57,713 nt of DNA, taken from NCBI GenBank assembly GCA_003820375.1, contig RPQH01000019.1, positions 1-57,713 of the forward strand, given 5' to 3'. The notes beneath the pieces are model-generated. The model saw only the letters and a list, made by a program, of their open reading frames with translations, was not told the origin of the DNA and did not search any database. Below, piece by piece: positions 27,571-36,564 of the stretch. The stretch comes from Ignavibacteriota bacterium. Its GTDB lineage: Bacteria; Bacteroidota; Ignavibacteria; Tepidaquicellales; OLB5. A program made the translations under genes and the position numbers. Position 1 is the first letter of the stretch. The number at the start of each line of letters is the position of its first letter.

Positions 27571-28236
27571 ATGAAAACACAGTCAAAATCAAAAGAAGAT
27601 TATTTAAAATATATTTTCCTGCTTCAATCGGAGGACAAAAAAGTTACAACCTCTGCACTTGCAGGCAAGCTCAACATCTCTCCTGCATCGGTTAGCGAGA
27701 TGGTTGCCAAGCTTTCAAAAGAAGGATTGATAAAAAATACACCGTATCATGGATTCCAGCTTACAAAGCAGGGTGAAAAAATTGCTGTCAATCTGGTTCG
27801 GAAACACCGCTTAATTGAAGTATTTCTGCAGGAACACCTTAAATACCGCTGGGAAGAAGTACATAATGAAGCTGAGAAGCTGGAACATGTTTGCTCTGAT
27901 GTTTTCATTGATAAGCTTGAAGAATATTTAAATTTCCCCAAATTTGACCCGCATGGCGACCCGATTCCCGATAAGCACGGGAAGCTGGAAAATCCCGATA
28001 ATATGATATTGAGCAAATCCAAGGAAGGGAAGTATTACATAGTTGCAAAGGTAAAAGATTCATTCGATGAAATATTAAAATATATGTCACGGATAGGTAT
28101 ACGTCTCAATTCAAAAATTCATTTAACCGAAAAAATAAGCTTCGATGAATCGGTTTTAATTTCAGTTAACAATAAAAAACATTTATTAAGTAAAAAAATG
28201 GCAGATAACATTTACGTAGTAAACACAAATGAATAA
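27571..28236 (+). CDS. DtxR/MntR-family metal-dependent repressor
   Basis: A 221-residue three-domain regulator: winged helix (1-70), dimerisation and metal-binding domain (about 71-140) and a C-terminal SH3/FeoA-like domain (about 145-221). Metal ligands fall at the exact DtxR numbering: Asp10, His79, Glu83, His98, Glu102, Glu105 and His106. DtxR itself has Met10 and Cys102; Asp and Glu at these positions are what manganese-type MntR has, so manganese or another hard divalent ion is a reasonable guess. I use the ATG at 27571 rather than a GTG 12 bases earlier. Its last 8 bases overlap the binding-protein gene. It should repress this operon when metal is plentiful. Confidence 0.88.
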   Translation: MKTQSKSKEDYLKYIFLLQSEDKKVTTSALAGKLNISPASVSEMVAKLSKEGLIKNTPYHGFQLTKQGEKIAVNLVRKHRLIEVFLQEHLKYRWEEVHNEAEKLEHVCSDVFIDKLEEYLNFPKFDPHGDPIPDKHGKLENPDNMILSKSKEGKYYIVAKVKDSFDEILKYMSRIGIRLNSKIHLTEKISFDESVLISVNNKKHLLSKKMADNIYVVNTNE

Positions 28237-29140
28237 AATAATTACAAAAATATTTACAGCGGTATTACTTGTTTTACCTGTTTTGCTTCTTATGAGCTGC
28301 GGTGAAAACAACGGTATTAAAAAAAGCGGTAAGATAGTTGCAGTATCTTCGATTACTATCATCAATGATATTGTAAAGAACATAGGGAAGGACAAAGTAG
28401 AAGCAATAAGCATCTGCGAAGTTGGTATTGACCCGCATACATATAAATCAAAACCATCTGACCCGAGAACTATTTCATCTGCAAATATCGTGTTCATCAA
28501 CGGGTTTACACTTGAGCACTGGATTGAGGAAATGGTGCATAATGCAGGCGGCAGCAGACCGGTTATAACAGTTACAAAAGGATTAACACCAATGACCGAT
28601 GAAAAAGGATTTGGCGACCCTGACCCCCATGCATGGTTTGATGTGAAAAATGTTAAGACCTACGCTGATAATATCACTGAAGGACTGGTATCAATAGATA
28701 AAGCTAATGAAGCATTCTACAGGAAAAATCTGGAGGAATATAAAGCAAAGCTGGATGAACTTGATAAATGGATATTAACCACCGTAGAGCAGGTACCAAA
28801 AGAAAAAAGAATATTGATAACCTCGCATGATGCTTTCCGGTATTTTGGGAGAGCGTACGGGTTTGATGTTAAGGGATTGCAGGGAATTTCAACCGAGGCA
28901 AAAGTACAAACCGAAGATGTGAAAAATTTAATAGACCTTGTTAAGCAAAGACAGCTTAAATCTGTTTTTATTGAAACAAGCGTTAACCCAAAGCTACTGG
29001 AAGAGATATCACGTGAGACAGGAGCTAAAGTCGGAGGCGTTTTATTTTCCGATTCCGTTGGCAATGACGGGACCGAAGAAGGTACATATATCGGAGCAGT
29101 GAGACATAATGTAAATGCAGTAGTAAATGCGTTAAAGTAA
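28229..29140 (+). CDS. Metal ABC transporter binding lipoprotein (manganese/zinc/iron, cluster A-I)
   Basis: A 303-residue lipoprotein (lipobox LMSCGEN) of the TroA/PsaA/ZnuA class. The four metal ligands of the manganese-type proteins are all visible: His in DPHTYK, His in DPHAWF, Glu in FIETSVNP and Asp in LFSDSVG. The loop between is short, without the His-rich insert typical of zinc-specific ZnuA. It binds metal in the periplasm and hands it to the permease. It overlaps the regulator gene by 8 bases and is followed 19 bases later by the ATPase gene. Confidence 0.9.
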   Translation: MNKIITKIFTAVLLVLPVLLLMSCGENNGIKKSGKIVAVSSITIINDIVKNIGKDKVEAISICEVGIDPHTYKSKPSDPRTISSANIVFINGFTLEHWIEEMVHNAGGSRPVITVTKGLTPMTDEKGFGDPDPHAWFDVKNVKTYADNITEGLVSIDKANEAFYRKNLEEYKAKLDELDKWILTTVEQVPKEKRILITSHDAFRYFGRAYGFDVKGLQGISTEAKVQTEDVKNLIDLVKQRQLKSVFIETSVNPKLLEEISRETGAKVGGVLFSDSVGNDGTEEGTYIGAVRHNVNAVVNALK

Positions 29141-29159
29141 TACAATAGGAAATTCAATT

Positions 29160-29900
29160 ATGAATGTAATAGAAGTAAGAAATTTAACGGTGTCATACAA
29201 CAAAAAGCCTGCAATTAAAGGTATAAACCTGAATATTGAAGCAGGAAGTGTTATTGGCATAATCGGACCGAACGGGGCAGGGAAGTCAACCCTGCTTAAA
29301 GGAATCCTTGGATTGCTGCCTGCCGATACGGGTGATGTGAAAGTCTTTGGCAAAAGCATTAAGGAAGTAAGCAAAGGAATTTCATACATACCGCAAAGAG
29401 AGCAGTTCGATTGGGATTTCCCGGTGAACGTGGAAGAAGTTGTTATGATGGGCAGGTATGCTCACCTGCCAATGATAGGAATACCAAAAGGAAAAGACAG
29501 GGATATCGTAAACAGGGTATTGAAAAAAGTTGAAATGGAAAAATATTCAAAACGGCAGATACGTTTTCTTTCGGGCGGGCAGCAGCAGAGAATATTTTTG
29601 GCAAGGGCACTTGCACAGGAAAGTGATATTTATTTTCTGGATGAGCCGTTTGTAGGGGTTGATGCAAAAACCGAGCAGGCAATTTTTAATCTTATGAAAG
29701 AGCTCAAGGAAGAAAATAAAACAATCCTTGTAGTTCATCATGACCTGGGAAAAGTTAAAGAGTATTTCGATAAGCTGATTTTAATTAACCAGCGGCTTGT
29801 TGCTTTCGGAGATGCTGAAGATGTCTTCACTTCGGAAATAATACATAAGACATACGGCGGCAGATTAACAATATTACAAAAATCAGAACAATATTATTAA
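29160..29900 (+). CDS. Metal ABC transporter ATP-binding protein
   Basis: A 246-residue ATPase of the metal-uptake system. Walker A is GPNGAGKST at about 35-43, the signature is LSGGQQQR near 137, Walker B is YFLDEPF near 158, and the switch His is in VVHHDLG near 190. The QREQFDWDFPVNVEEVVMMGRYAH stretch is typical of the TroB/ZnuC/MntB group. It energises the permease encoded 4 bases downstream. Confidence 0.93.
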   Translation: MNVIEVRNLTVSYNKKPAIKGINLNIEAGSVIGIIGPNGAGKSTLLKGILGLLPADTGDVKVFGKSIKEVSKGISYIPQREQFDWDFPVNVEEVVMMGRYAHLPMIGIPKGKDRDIVNRVLKKVEMEKYSKRQIRFLSGGQQQRIFLARALAQESDIYFLDEPFVGVDAKTEQAIFNLMKELKEENKTILVVHHDLGKVKEYFDKLILINQRLVAFGDAEDVFTSEIIHKTYGGRLTILQKSEQYY

Positions 29901-29904
29901 AGCT

Positions 29905-31185
29905 ATGGATATAATTTCAACATACATAATTGAACCGATGCAGTATGAATTTATTCAAAGGGCATTGATTGCTTCAATTACTATAGGCATAAGTACCGGT
30001 TTAATCGGAACTTATATAATGCTCAGGCGAATGTCATTGATTGGTGATGCACTTGCTCATGCTGTTCTGCCCGGTGTGGTTATCAGCTTTATGATTGCTG
30101 GCAAAGGGCAGTTAACGTTGTTTCTCGGGGCTGTTGCTGCAGGTATCATTACTGTGTTGCTTATAGGTTTTGTTAACAGGAATTCCAAAATAAAAGAAGA
30201 TACATCTATCGGAATAATTTTTACGGGAGCTTTTGCTCTTGGTGTGCTTCTTGTCTCACAGTTAAAACAGGTGCATATAGACCTTTCATCATATCTTTTT
30301 GGTGATGTGCTTGGAGTTTCAACAGGGGATATCATTCTTTCGGCAATTATTATGCTTGTTATTTTGCTTACTATAATTCTTTTTTACAAGCAGCTGCTTA
30401 TTACATCATTTGACCCGACAATGGCATTAACTATCGGTATTTCTACAACTGTAGTGCATTATATGCTGATGACATTATTATCTATGTCAATTGTATCCGG
30501 TCTGCAGTCGGTTGGTGTAGTGTTGCTTGTTGCGATGTTAATTACTCCGCCTGCAACAGCATATATGCTTACAAGCAGTCTGAAGAAAATCTTATTTTTA
30601 TCATCACTGTTTGGCGTACTTTCATCCGTTATAGGATTATATTTATCTTATCACTTAAATTTTTCATCCGGTGCATCCATTGTGCTTGTAGCTGTAACAT
30701 TTTTCCTGCTTGCATTTTTATTATCACCAAGAGAAGGTGTTGTTACAAAGTATTTCAGACGCAGGTCTTCTTCAAGGAATATTGTTCTTGAAGATATAAT
30801 AAAGATAACCTATAAAAACCAGGGCACAATGAAAAGAGATAAGCTTCTTGATTTATATGAACATGAACTGGGCATTAAGAAAAACAGGATTGAAGGGCTT
30901 TTACGTTACATGGAATCAAAAGGTTACCTGCAGGCAGAAGATAACAGCATTTCACTTACTGATACAGGTAACGATACAGCAGTAAGACTTATCCGTTCAC
31001 ACCGTTTGTGGGAAACATATGCAGAGAAAGAAAAGATAACGGATACAGAGAATGTTCACAGCGATGCTGAAAGAATAGAGCATGTACTATCTGATGATTT
31101 GTTAGAGGAATTGGATAAAGAGCTGGGTTATCCTGATACGGACCCGCATGGCTCACCGATTCCAAAGAAGGAAAAGAAGAAATAA
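29905..31185 (+). CDS. Metal ABC permease fused to a DtxR-like sensor domain (YtgCR-like)
   Basis: A 426-residue fusion. Residues 1-275 are a TroC/ZnuB-type permease with about eight membrane helices; typical motifs are GDALAHAVLPGV (48-59) and the LLVAMLITPPATAY block (207-220). Residues 290-426 are a DtxR-like winged helix plus metal-binding domain with all ligands in register: Asp297, His366, Glu370, His385, Glu389, Glu392 and His393. The DPHGSPIP end is shared with the free regulator of this operon (DPHGDPIP). The same architecture is known from Chlamydia YtgCR, where the repressor half is released by cleavage. Whether that happens here is unknown. A free regulator with its own SH3-like domain is encoded at the start of the same operon. 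Confidence 0.92.
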   Translation: MDIISTYIIEPMQYEFIQRALIASITIGISTGLIGTYIMLRRMSLIGDALAHAVLPGVVISFMIAGKGQLTLFLGAVAAGIITVLLIGFVNRNSKIKEDTSIGIIFTGAFALGVLLVSQLKQVHIDLSSYLFGDVLGVSTGDIILSAIIMLVILLTIILFYKQLLITSFDPTMALTIGISTTVVHYMLMTLLSMSIVSGLQSVGVVLLVAMLITPPATAYMLTSSLKKILFLSSLFGVLSSVIGLYLSYHLNFSSGASIVLVAVTFFLLAFLLSPREGVVTKYFRRRSSSRNIVLEDIIKITYKNQGTMKRDKLLDLYEHELGIKKNRIEGLLRYMESKGYLQAEDNSISLTDTGNDTAVRLIRSHRLWETYAEKEKITDTENVHSDAERIEHVLSDDLLEELDKELGYPDTDPHGSPIPKKEKKK

Positions 31186-31266
31186 ACAGGACTATTTTGA
31201 ACTGATTTTACCATTGTAAGGAAATTCCGGCTTTAATTCAAGTGCGGCTTTTTCAAGGATAAATTT

Positions 31267-31274
31267 TATATTTG
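31267..31274 (+). promoter_or_regulatory. Possible TAnnTTTG promoter element
   Basis: TATATTTG lies 64 bases before the start at 31338 and fits the -7 element of Bacteroidota promoters. No clear -33 TTG partner is seen. Confidence 0.25.
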
Positions 31275-31337
31275 CATGAAATCTGGAATCTATACATTTT
31301 TGTACAGATAAATTAATAATTAAATCCTATTATAGTA

Positions 31338-32102
31338 ATGTATAGAAAATTTCTGTTACTTTTTGCTTTATTTTCAATAAAAACCGCATTTTCGCAGTTC
31401 CAAATGGAGCCGCCGGAAACTATTGAACACTCTGATTTGCAGTCTGATGTACAAGTTATATATGAAAACGCTGAAAACAACTACAATATAAAGAGCAGCA
31501 ATATTATTCACCCATCTTTGCTTGTAAGGTACGGAATTTCTGATAGAACCGAGCTTCAAATCAATTTACAATTCCTGACAGAGCACACAAAAGAATTAAA
31601 TGAAACCATTCAATCATATGACCATAATTATAACATAGGTATAGCCCCTGTTAAAACAGGTTTGAAGTTTATGTTTAATGATGCAAAAGGATTAATACCT
31701 TCATCAGCATTATTGGTAAACTTATCAATCCCCGGACTTGCCTCTTCAGGTTTACGTTTACCGCAATTTGCACCTGAAATAATTTTCACTGCTTCACACT
31801 ATATGAAGAATTTTTCTTTAGGATATAATACAGGCTTATTGTGGGATGGAGAGAGCAGCAAACCAACTAATTTCTATATCATGTCACTCAGTTATGCACC
31901 TATCGATTTAATATCTTTATTTATGGAATCATACGGTTATTATAAAAGTGACACACATGCAGATAACCGCCTTGATGCAGGAATAAGTTTTTTCCTCCCG
32001 GGTAATTTACAGGTTGATCTTGCTGCCGGTATAGGATTGTCTGAATATTCTCCTTTGAATTTCATTGGTGCAGGATTAACATACCGTTTACCTAAGCTGT
32101 AA
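31338..32102 (+). CDS. Outer-membrane beta-barrel protein (MetA-pathway transporter-like)
   Basis: A 254-residue protein with a signal peptide (cut near TAFSQ, about residue 20) and an all-beta mature part. Features such as SLLVRYGISDRTELQINLQF, APVKTGLKFMF, APEIIFTASHY and a final GAGLTYRL strand resemble the PF13557-type transporter family of outer-membrane barrels. The ligand is unknown. It lies 150 bases after the metal-uptake operon on the same strand; a functional link is possible but not shown. Confidence 0.72.
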   Translation: MYRKFLLLFALFSIKTAFSQFQMEPPETIEHSDLQSDVQVIYENAENNYNIKSSNIIHPSLLVRYGISDRTELQINLQFLTEHTKELNETIQSYDHNYNIGIAPVKTGLKFMFNDAKGLIPSSALLVNLSIPGLASSGLRLPQFAPEIIFTASHYMKNFSLGYNTGLLWDGESSKPTNFYIMSLSYAPIDLISLFMESYGYYKSDTHADNRLDAGISFFLPGNLQVDLAAGIGLSEYSPLNFIGAGLTYRLPKL

Positions 32103-32134
32103 TTTACTTAGATTGTTTTATTTATACTTTGACT

Positions 32135-32428
32135 ATTAGTGAGTCACCTTACGCAAAGTATAATAATCGGGTAACAATTTTGTTTTTTTTATTAATTTCA
32201 GTTCCTGTCCTCACCCCCCGACCCCCTCTCCTATGATACATGTAAGGAGAGGGGGAGCAGTTATTTAAAGATCTTATATTGAAAAGAAAATCTACAATTA
32301 ATTTCTCCCCCTCTCCTAACGCCTATCATAGGAGAGGGGGTCGGGGGGTGAGGACAGGAACTGAAATTACCTGTTTATTTCTTTTGTTAACAAATTGATT
32401 TATGATTTGCGTAAGGTGAATTAGTAAG
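32135..32428. mobile_element. Palindromic MITE-like element, copy C
   Basis: A 276-base element (32144-32419) with ends TCACCTTACGCAAA and TTTGCGTAAGGTGA, flanked by ATTAGTGAG (32135-32143) and ATTAGTAAG (32420-32428), direct repeats with one mismatch. The interior has long arms of inverted repeats: TTTCAGTTCCTGTCC, TCACCCCCCGACCCCCTC and CTATGATA on the left and their complements on the right. No coding capacity. It fills the gap between the outer-membrane gene and the convergent lipoprotein gene. Confidence 0.8.
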
Positions 32429-32459
32429 TATATGGAAGGAAGATTTGAAATAGAATTAA

Positions 32460-32490
32460 ACAAGGGATTACTGAAATAGTAACCCCTTGT
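32460..32490 (-). terminator. Hairpin downstream of the DUF3829-like lipoprotein gene
   Basis: ACAAGGGATTACT pairs with AGTAACCCCTTGT (one mismatch) around 5 bases, 20 bases past the stop at 32510. The T content after it on the minus strand is only moderate. The stem is related to the CAAGGGGT repeat words. Confidence 0.5.
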
Positions 32491-32509
32491 ACATTAACGG
32501 CTCCCGGCT

Positions 32510-33580
32510 CTAATACAAATTCTGGTATGTATTCAATGTCTGTGTAGAAGTATTGTATGCATTTATCATATAATTATAATACCTTACAACATCATCGTAC
32601 CCGGTATTAAATTCCCTTTCATTTAATTTATTACTCTGTACTTTGTTTATAAAGCTTCTTGCTTCTTTGACAAAATCATTCACTGTTTTTGTAAAATAAT
32701 CTTCATAGCTGTATTTCAGGAACTTTGTGGTCTCGGTATACTCGGTTGAATTAACCTTGTCGGTTTCAGCTTTAAAGCCCTTTTCAAAATCATCTAATGA
32801 TGCCGTAATATCACTCCAGTTTGAGTTCTTATCAGCCCTTTCGAATTTTTCATGAAACGCCTCTGCTTCTTCAAGTGTGTTTTCATAAGCATTCATCAGA
32901 ACAGCCATGGATTTCTTATCCGGGTTAGAAATCTTATCGGGGTCTCTGTATTCCCTTTTAGGCTTGTATTTTTTTACGAGGCCAGCAAGCTTTTCATAGG
33001 CTGTTTTGCTTTTCTCCCACTGGTCCTTCATTTCGGTATCATAACCTGCCGCAAGGGAAAGGTCTTTTTCATAATCTTTATTTTTGTAATAATCTATAAC
33101 CTTTCGTGCTGTTTTGTGATATTCTTCCATTTGTGTTAAAACATGCCTGAATTCGTTTTCAATATCATTTTTCATTTCCTTATTATCCGTCTCCAGCTTT
33201 GACAGCTCCCCATTATCATATAATGACCGCTTAAATTCCTTAACATCCCTTTCAAGATTATTAACATACATATCCGCAGTTATGACAAGAATAAAAGAAG
33301 ACTTACTCAATGATTTAGGGTCAGGTACATTTTCTATGTATGATTTGTGTATATTCTCAATAGATTCCTGTACTTTATTAATTACTTCGATGTACTTATT
33401 GTAAAACGCCAGGTCAAGCCCGGAGTTTTCACTTACGGTTTCTTCTTTATCGGTATCTTCCCACTTCTGTTCCTTATCTTTTTTTGAAGAAATCTTTTCC
33501 TTCAATGAATTAAACAAAGAGCAGCTTAGAGAAACCGAAATGATAATTAATAATGAAATGAAAAATTTTGCTTTATTCAT
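32510..33580 (-). CDS. DUF3829-like lipoprotein
   Basis: A 356-residue lipoprotein with the lipobox SLSCSLF (Cys about 20) and a short Lys/Glu-rich linker. The rest is almost wholly helical, with many Lys/Glu/Asp residues and Tyr/Phe heptads (for example YNKYIEVINKVQESIENIHKSYIE, then EEYHKTARKVIDYYKNKDYEKDL). This matches the layout of YiiG/DUF3829 proteins. No catalytic motif is visible. Function unknown; placement in DUF3829 is by overall look and not certain. Confidence 0.7.
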   Translation of the reverse strand: MNKAKFFISLLIIISVSLSCSLFNSLKEKISSKKDKEQKWEDTDKEETVSENSGLDLAFYNKYIEVINKVQESIENIHKSYIENVPDPKSLSKSSFILVITADMYVNNLERDVKEFKRSLYDNGELSKLETDNKEMKNDIENEFRHVLTQMEEYHKTARKVIDYYKNKDYEKDLSLAAGYDTEMKDQWEKSKTAYEKLAGLVKKYKPKREYRDPDKISNPDKKSMAVLMNAYENTLEEAEAFHEKFERADKNSNWSDITASLDDFEKGFKAETDKVNSTEYTETTKFLKYSYEDYFTKTVNDFVKEARSFINKVQSNKLNEREFNTGYDDVVRYYNYMINAYNTSTQTLNTYQNLY

Positions 33581-33639
33581 AATATTTGTTAAAAAGGTTA
33601 TATTGAATAATAAATATAATATTTTAAGAAAACATTTTC

Positions 33640-33980
33640 GAGTTTATAAAGTTCGGAGAGTTCAGAGAGTTCGGAGTTTGAGAGTTGGGAGTTTGGGAGT
33701 TAGAGAGTTAGAGAGTTAAAGAGTTAGTGTTGGGGAGTGACTATAGCTGATTGACAAGGGATTGCTGATTTAGATATAGGTGAATGGGGGATTATACAAT
33801 AGATTTTTTAAACAACTCCAAACGTAAATTAACATCATACCCTTTGCTAATAACAATAAAACGGATAATCTTTGTAGATAGCTTAAACTCTCGAACTCCC
33901 AACTCTCGAACTCCAACTCTCGAACTCTCATACTCCCGAACTCCCAACTCTCAGAACTCTCAGAACTCTCCCAACTCTTA
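33640..33980. repeat. Facing GAGTT arrays upstream of the thiolase gene
   Basis: A left array (33640-33737) of GAGTT words and a right array (33884-33980) of the complementary AACTC words are inverted relative to each other around about 145 bases of A+T-rich spacer. The spacer contains a degenerate CAAGGGATT word (about 33752) and no gene. The repeats share GAGAGTTGGGAGTT. Confidence 0.75.
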
Positions 33981-33982
33981 AC

Positions 33983-34013
33983 TTGTTAATTGGCTCCATA
34001 ATTGGTATTTTTG
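33983..34013 (+). promoter_or_regulatory. Candidate Bacteroidota-type promoter of the thiolase gene
   Basis: TTG at 33983-33985 and TATTTTTG at 34006-34013, with 20 bases between, fit the -33/-7 consensus (TTG, TAnnTTTG) of this phylum. They are placed 31 bases before the chosen start codon. Pattern match only. Confidence 0.4.
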
Positions 34014-34043
34014 CAAAAATTAATTAGAAATCAGCATTTTTTT

Positions 34044-35258
34044 ATGCAAAAAAGAGATGTTTTTATAGTAGATGCCACACGTACTCCAATTGGGAAATAC
34101 GGCGGCACCCTGAAGGATGTTCGACCTGATGATATGGCGGCAGGTGTTATTAAAGAAATAGTTAGAAGAAACTTTGATGCCAAGGGTATTAACAAGGAAT
34201 TAATTGAAGATGTTATCCTTGGTTGTGCTAACCAGGCAGGGGAAGATAACAGGAATGTTGCCAGAATGAGTGCTCTATTAGCAGAGCTTCCCATTACTGT
34301 CGGCGGGTCAACTGTTAACCGTCTGTGCGGCTCGGGTATGCAGGCGGTTATTGACGGTGCCAGAGCAATCGCTCTTGGGGAAGGTGATATTATCATTGCA
34401 GGTGGAACGGAATCAATGACCAGAGCGCCTTTTGTTATGCCGAAATCAAGCGAGCCGTTTTCAAGAACACCGGTAATATATGATACTACCATAGGGTGGA
34501 GATTCACAAATCCGAAGCTTGCAAAAATGTATTACCCGTTTTCAATGGGTGAAACAGCAGAGAATGTCGCATCAAGCTATAAAATATCACGTGAGAAGCA
34601 GGATGAATTTGCATGTATTTCACAAATGAGAGCTAAAGAAGCAATTTTATCAGGTAAGTTCAAAGATGAAATAACACCGGTTGAGATAGTAACAAGAGAT
34701 GGGGTAAAAATATTTGATGTTGATGAATTCCCGCGTCTTGATACTACAATGGAAAAGCTATCAAAGCTTAAGCCCGCATTTGTAAAAGAGAACGGCACGG
34801 TCACCGCAGGCAATTCATCGGGAATAAATGACGGTGCAAGTGCTTTACTGCTTGTATCGGAAGATAAAATAAAAGAGCTGAATTTCACACCCCGTGCAAG
34901 ATTTGTCGCTTCAGCAGTTGCAGGGGTTCAGCCGGACTGCATGGGGCTGGGGCCAATACCTGCTACCGGAAAAGCCCTTAAGAGGGCAGGGTTAAAAATT
35001 GAAGACATTGACCTCATTGAGCTTAACGAGGCTTTCGCTTCTCAATCCATTGCTTGTATTGATGAGCTTGGCCTGGACAGAGAAAAAGTAAATGTTAACG
35101 GCGGCTCAATTGCTTTAGGGCATCCGCTTGGCATGAGCGGTGCAAGGTTAATTACAACTTTACTTTATGAAATGGAAAGAAGAAATTCACGTTTCGGGCT
35201 TGCTACAATGTGTATTGGAGTTGGGCAGGGCATTGCTTCAATATGGGAAAGAGTTTAA
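34044..35258 (+). CDS. Acetyl-CoA C-acyltransferase (thiolase)
   Basis: A 404-residue thiolase II-type enzyme that condenses or cleaves acyl-CoA with CoA. The acyl-carrying Cys95 is in [10 protein letters not shown], the base His is in [16 protein letters not shown] and the second Cys is in TMCIGVGQG near the C-terminus. Motifs are close to those of acetyl-CoA acetyltransferases and beta-ketoadipyl-CoA thiolases; sequence alone does not decide between them. I use the ATG at 34044 ([11 protein letters not shown]), which matches the family start; an upstream ATG at 34002 would add 14 residues. No other fatty-acid oxidation genes are adjacent. Confidence 0.92.
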   Translation: MQKRDVFIVDATRTPIGKYGGTLKDVRPDDMAAGVIKEIVRRNFDAKGINKELIEDVILGCANQAGEDNRNVARMSALLAELPITVGGSTVNRLCGSGMQAVIDGARAIALGEGDIIIAGGTESMTRAPFVMPKSSEPFSRTPVIYDTTIGWRFTNPKLAKMYYPFSMGETAENVASSYKISREKQDEFACISQMRAKEAILSGKFKDEITPVEIVTRDGVKIFDVDEFPRLDTTMEKLSKLKPAFVKENGTVTAGNSSGINDGASALLLVSEDKIKELNFTPRARFVASAVAGVQPDCMGLGPIPATGKALKRAGLKIEDIDLIELNEAFASQSIACIDELGLDREKVNVNGGSIALGHPLGMSGARLITTLLYEMERRNSRFGLATMCIGVGQGIASIWERV

Positions 35259-35356
35259 ACCATATTTAATTATACATTGAACGTTCTATTATTAAGTATG
35301 ATATTTGCATAATTTAATAAAGTAGAACAAATCCCGGTAGGGGGGATTGGTAATTA

Positions 35357-35992
35357 ATGAACTTTCCAAATACATTAAGTATATTACGAATTCTTCTTTC
35401 CCCTGTATTCGTGTTTTTGTTCTTGTCATCAAGCAATACGCTTATAGCAATTTCGTTTTTTGTCTTCACTATTGCTGCATTAACAGATTGGTATGACGGC
35501 TGGTATGCAAGGAAGTACGGCTTTAAAACAAGATGGGGGCAGTTTCTGGATCCTCTTGCCGATAAGATACTTACTTCATCTGCGCTTATTGCTTTTTATA
35601 TTCTAAAGCAAAGAGTGCCTGCGTTTTTGGGAAATGAAGTTATTATTCCGTTTGGTATTTTAATAGCAATAATAATATTACGCGATATAATTTTAACTCT
35701 TGCCAGGTCATACAGTGAACTATGCGGGAAAGAATTTAAAACATCAATGATATCGAAGACAAAAACTTTTATACAAATGACATACATATTCATCATCATC
35801 GGTGTAATGGCTTTGTCTATAATTTTCACCGGAACAGTTAGCGGAAATTATTTTAAGAGCTTACTATTTTCGAACATAAATTATTATATTATACTGATAA
35901 TAACCATCTTAACGGCAGCAAGCGGCATTGCATATATATTTGAATCAAAAGAACCGGCAAATTCGAAATTGGCGAAAACACAGGCAGAATGA
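35357..35992 (+). CDS. pgsA: CDP-diacylglycerol-glycerol-3-phosphate 3-phosphatidyltransferase
   Basis: A 211-residue membrane enzyme making phosphatidylglycerophosphate, the committed step to phosphatidylglycerol. The CDP-alcohol phosphotransferase motif D(x)2DG(x)2AR(x)8G(x)3D(x)3D is complete: Asp44, Asp47, Gly48, Ala51, Arg52, Gly61, Asp65 and Asp69. About five hydrophobic segments surround it. The start codon of the next gene, pgpA, overlaps its stop (ATGA), pairing this step with the following phosphatase. Confidence 0.94.
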   Translation: MNFPNTLSILRILLSPVFVFLFLSSSNTLIAISFFVFTIAALTDWYDGWYARKYGFKTRWGQFLDPLADKILTSSALIAFYILKQRVPAFLGNEVIIPFGILIAIIILRDIILTLARSYSELCGKEFKTSMISKTKTFIQMTYIFIIIGVMALSIIFTGTVSGNYFKSLLFSNINYYIILIITILTAASGIAYIFESKEPANSKLAKTQAE

Positions 35993-36564
35993 ATTTTAGA
36001 TTATTAAAAGGTAGAAACCCTGTTAATGAAGAAGAAAAGGTGTCATTAATAGTTAAAATAGTAGGCAGCGGGCTTTTCACTGGATACATTCCGTTTGCAT
36101 CAGGCACTTTCGGAAGCGTAGTAGGGCTTCTTATTTTTTTAATACCCGGGTTTTCAAGCTACTGGGTTTTATCTCTCGCTATTGTCGCAGGGTTTTTTAT
36201 CGGTATTGTCTTTTCCCAGCTTATGGTAAAAAGATACGGCGATGACCCCGCTGAAGTTGTTATCGATGAAATTGTCGGTCTGTGGTTTACTTTCCTTGTC
36301 GGGTACATAATGGTTGAGTTCATTAAATTTAAATCTTTTGATCCAACACTGAATTTCTACACAAAGCTGACCTTTGGTATAGTAAGCTTTATCTTCTTCC
36401 GCATTTTTGATATTATAAAATTGTGGCCTGCCAGGTATTTTGATGATAAAAAAACCGGCTTCGGGATTATGATGGATGATATTGTGTCGGCTTTTTATGC
36501 AGGAATTTTATCTTCCGTCGTATCTCATTTTATTTGGCATAAGTTCATAAAACTCATGGTTTAA
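35989..36564 (+). CDS. pgpA: Phosphatidylglycerophosphatase A
   Basis: A 191-residue membrane protein that removes the phosphate to give phosphatidylglycerol, the step after PgsA. Family motifs are TGYIPFASGTFGS near 24-36 and DDPAEVVIDEIVGLW near 82-96. Three to four membrane segments are seen. It overlaps pgsA (ATGA) and cinA (TAATG), so the three form one coupled unit. Confidence 0.9.
   Translation: MNFRLLKGRNPVNEEEKVSLIVKIVGSGLFTGYIPFASGTFGSVVGLLIFLIPGFSSYWVLSLAIVAGFFIGIVFSQLMVKRYGDDPAEVVIDEIVGLWFTFLVGYIMVEFIKFKSFDPTLNFYTKLTFGIVSFIFFRIFDIIKLWPARYFDDKKTGFGIMMDDIVSAFYAGILSSVVSHFIWHKFIKLMV

Noticed and set aside
34002..34043. Longer thiolase start
   Set aside because: The ATG at 34044 gives the conserved thiolase N-terminus; the upstream part overlaps the candidate promoter.
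35281..35356. Inverted words GTTCTATTATTAA/TTTAATAAAGTAGAAC after the thiolase gene as a terminator
   Set aside because: The stem is weak and A+T-rich and has no T run; not enough to call.
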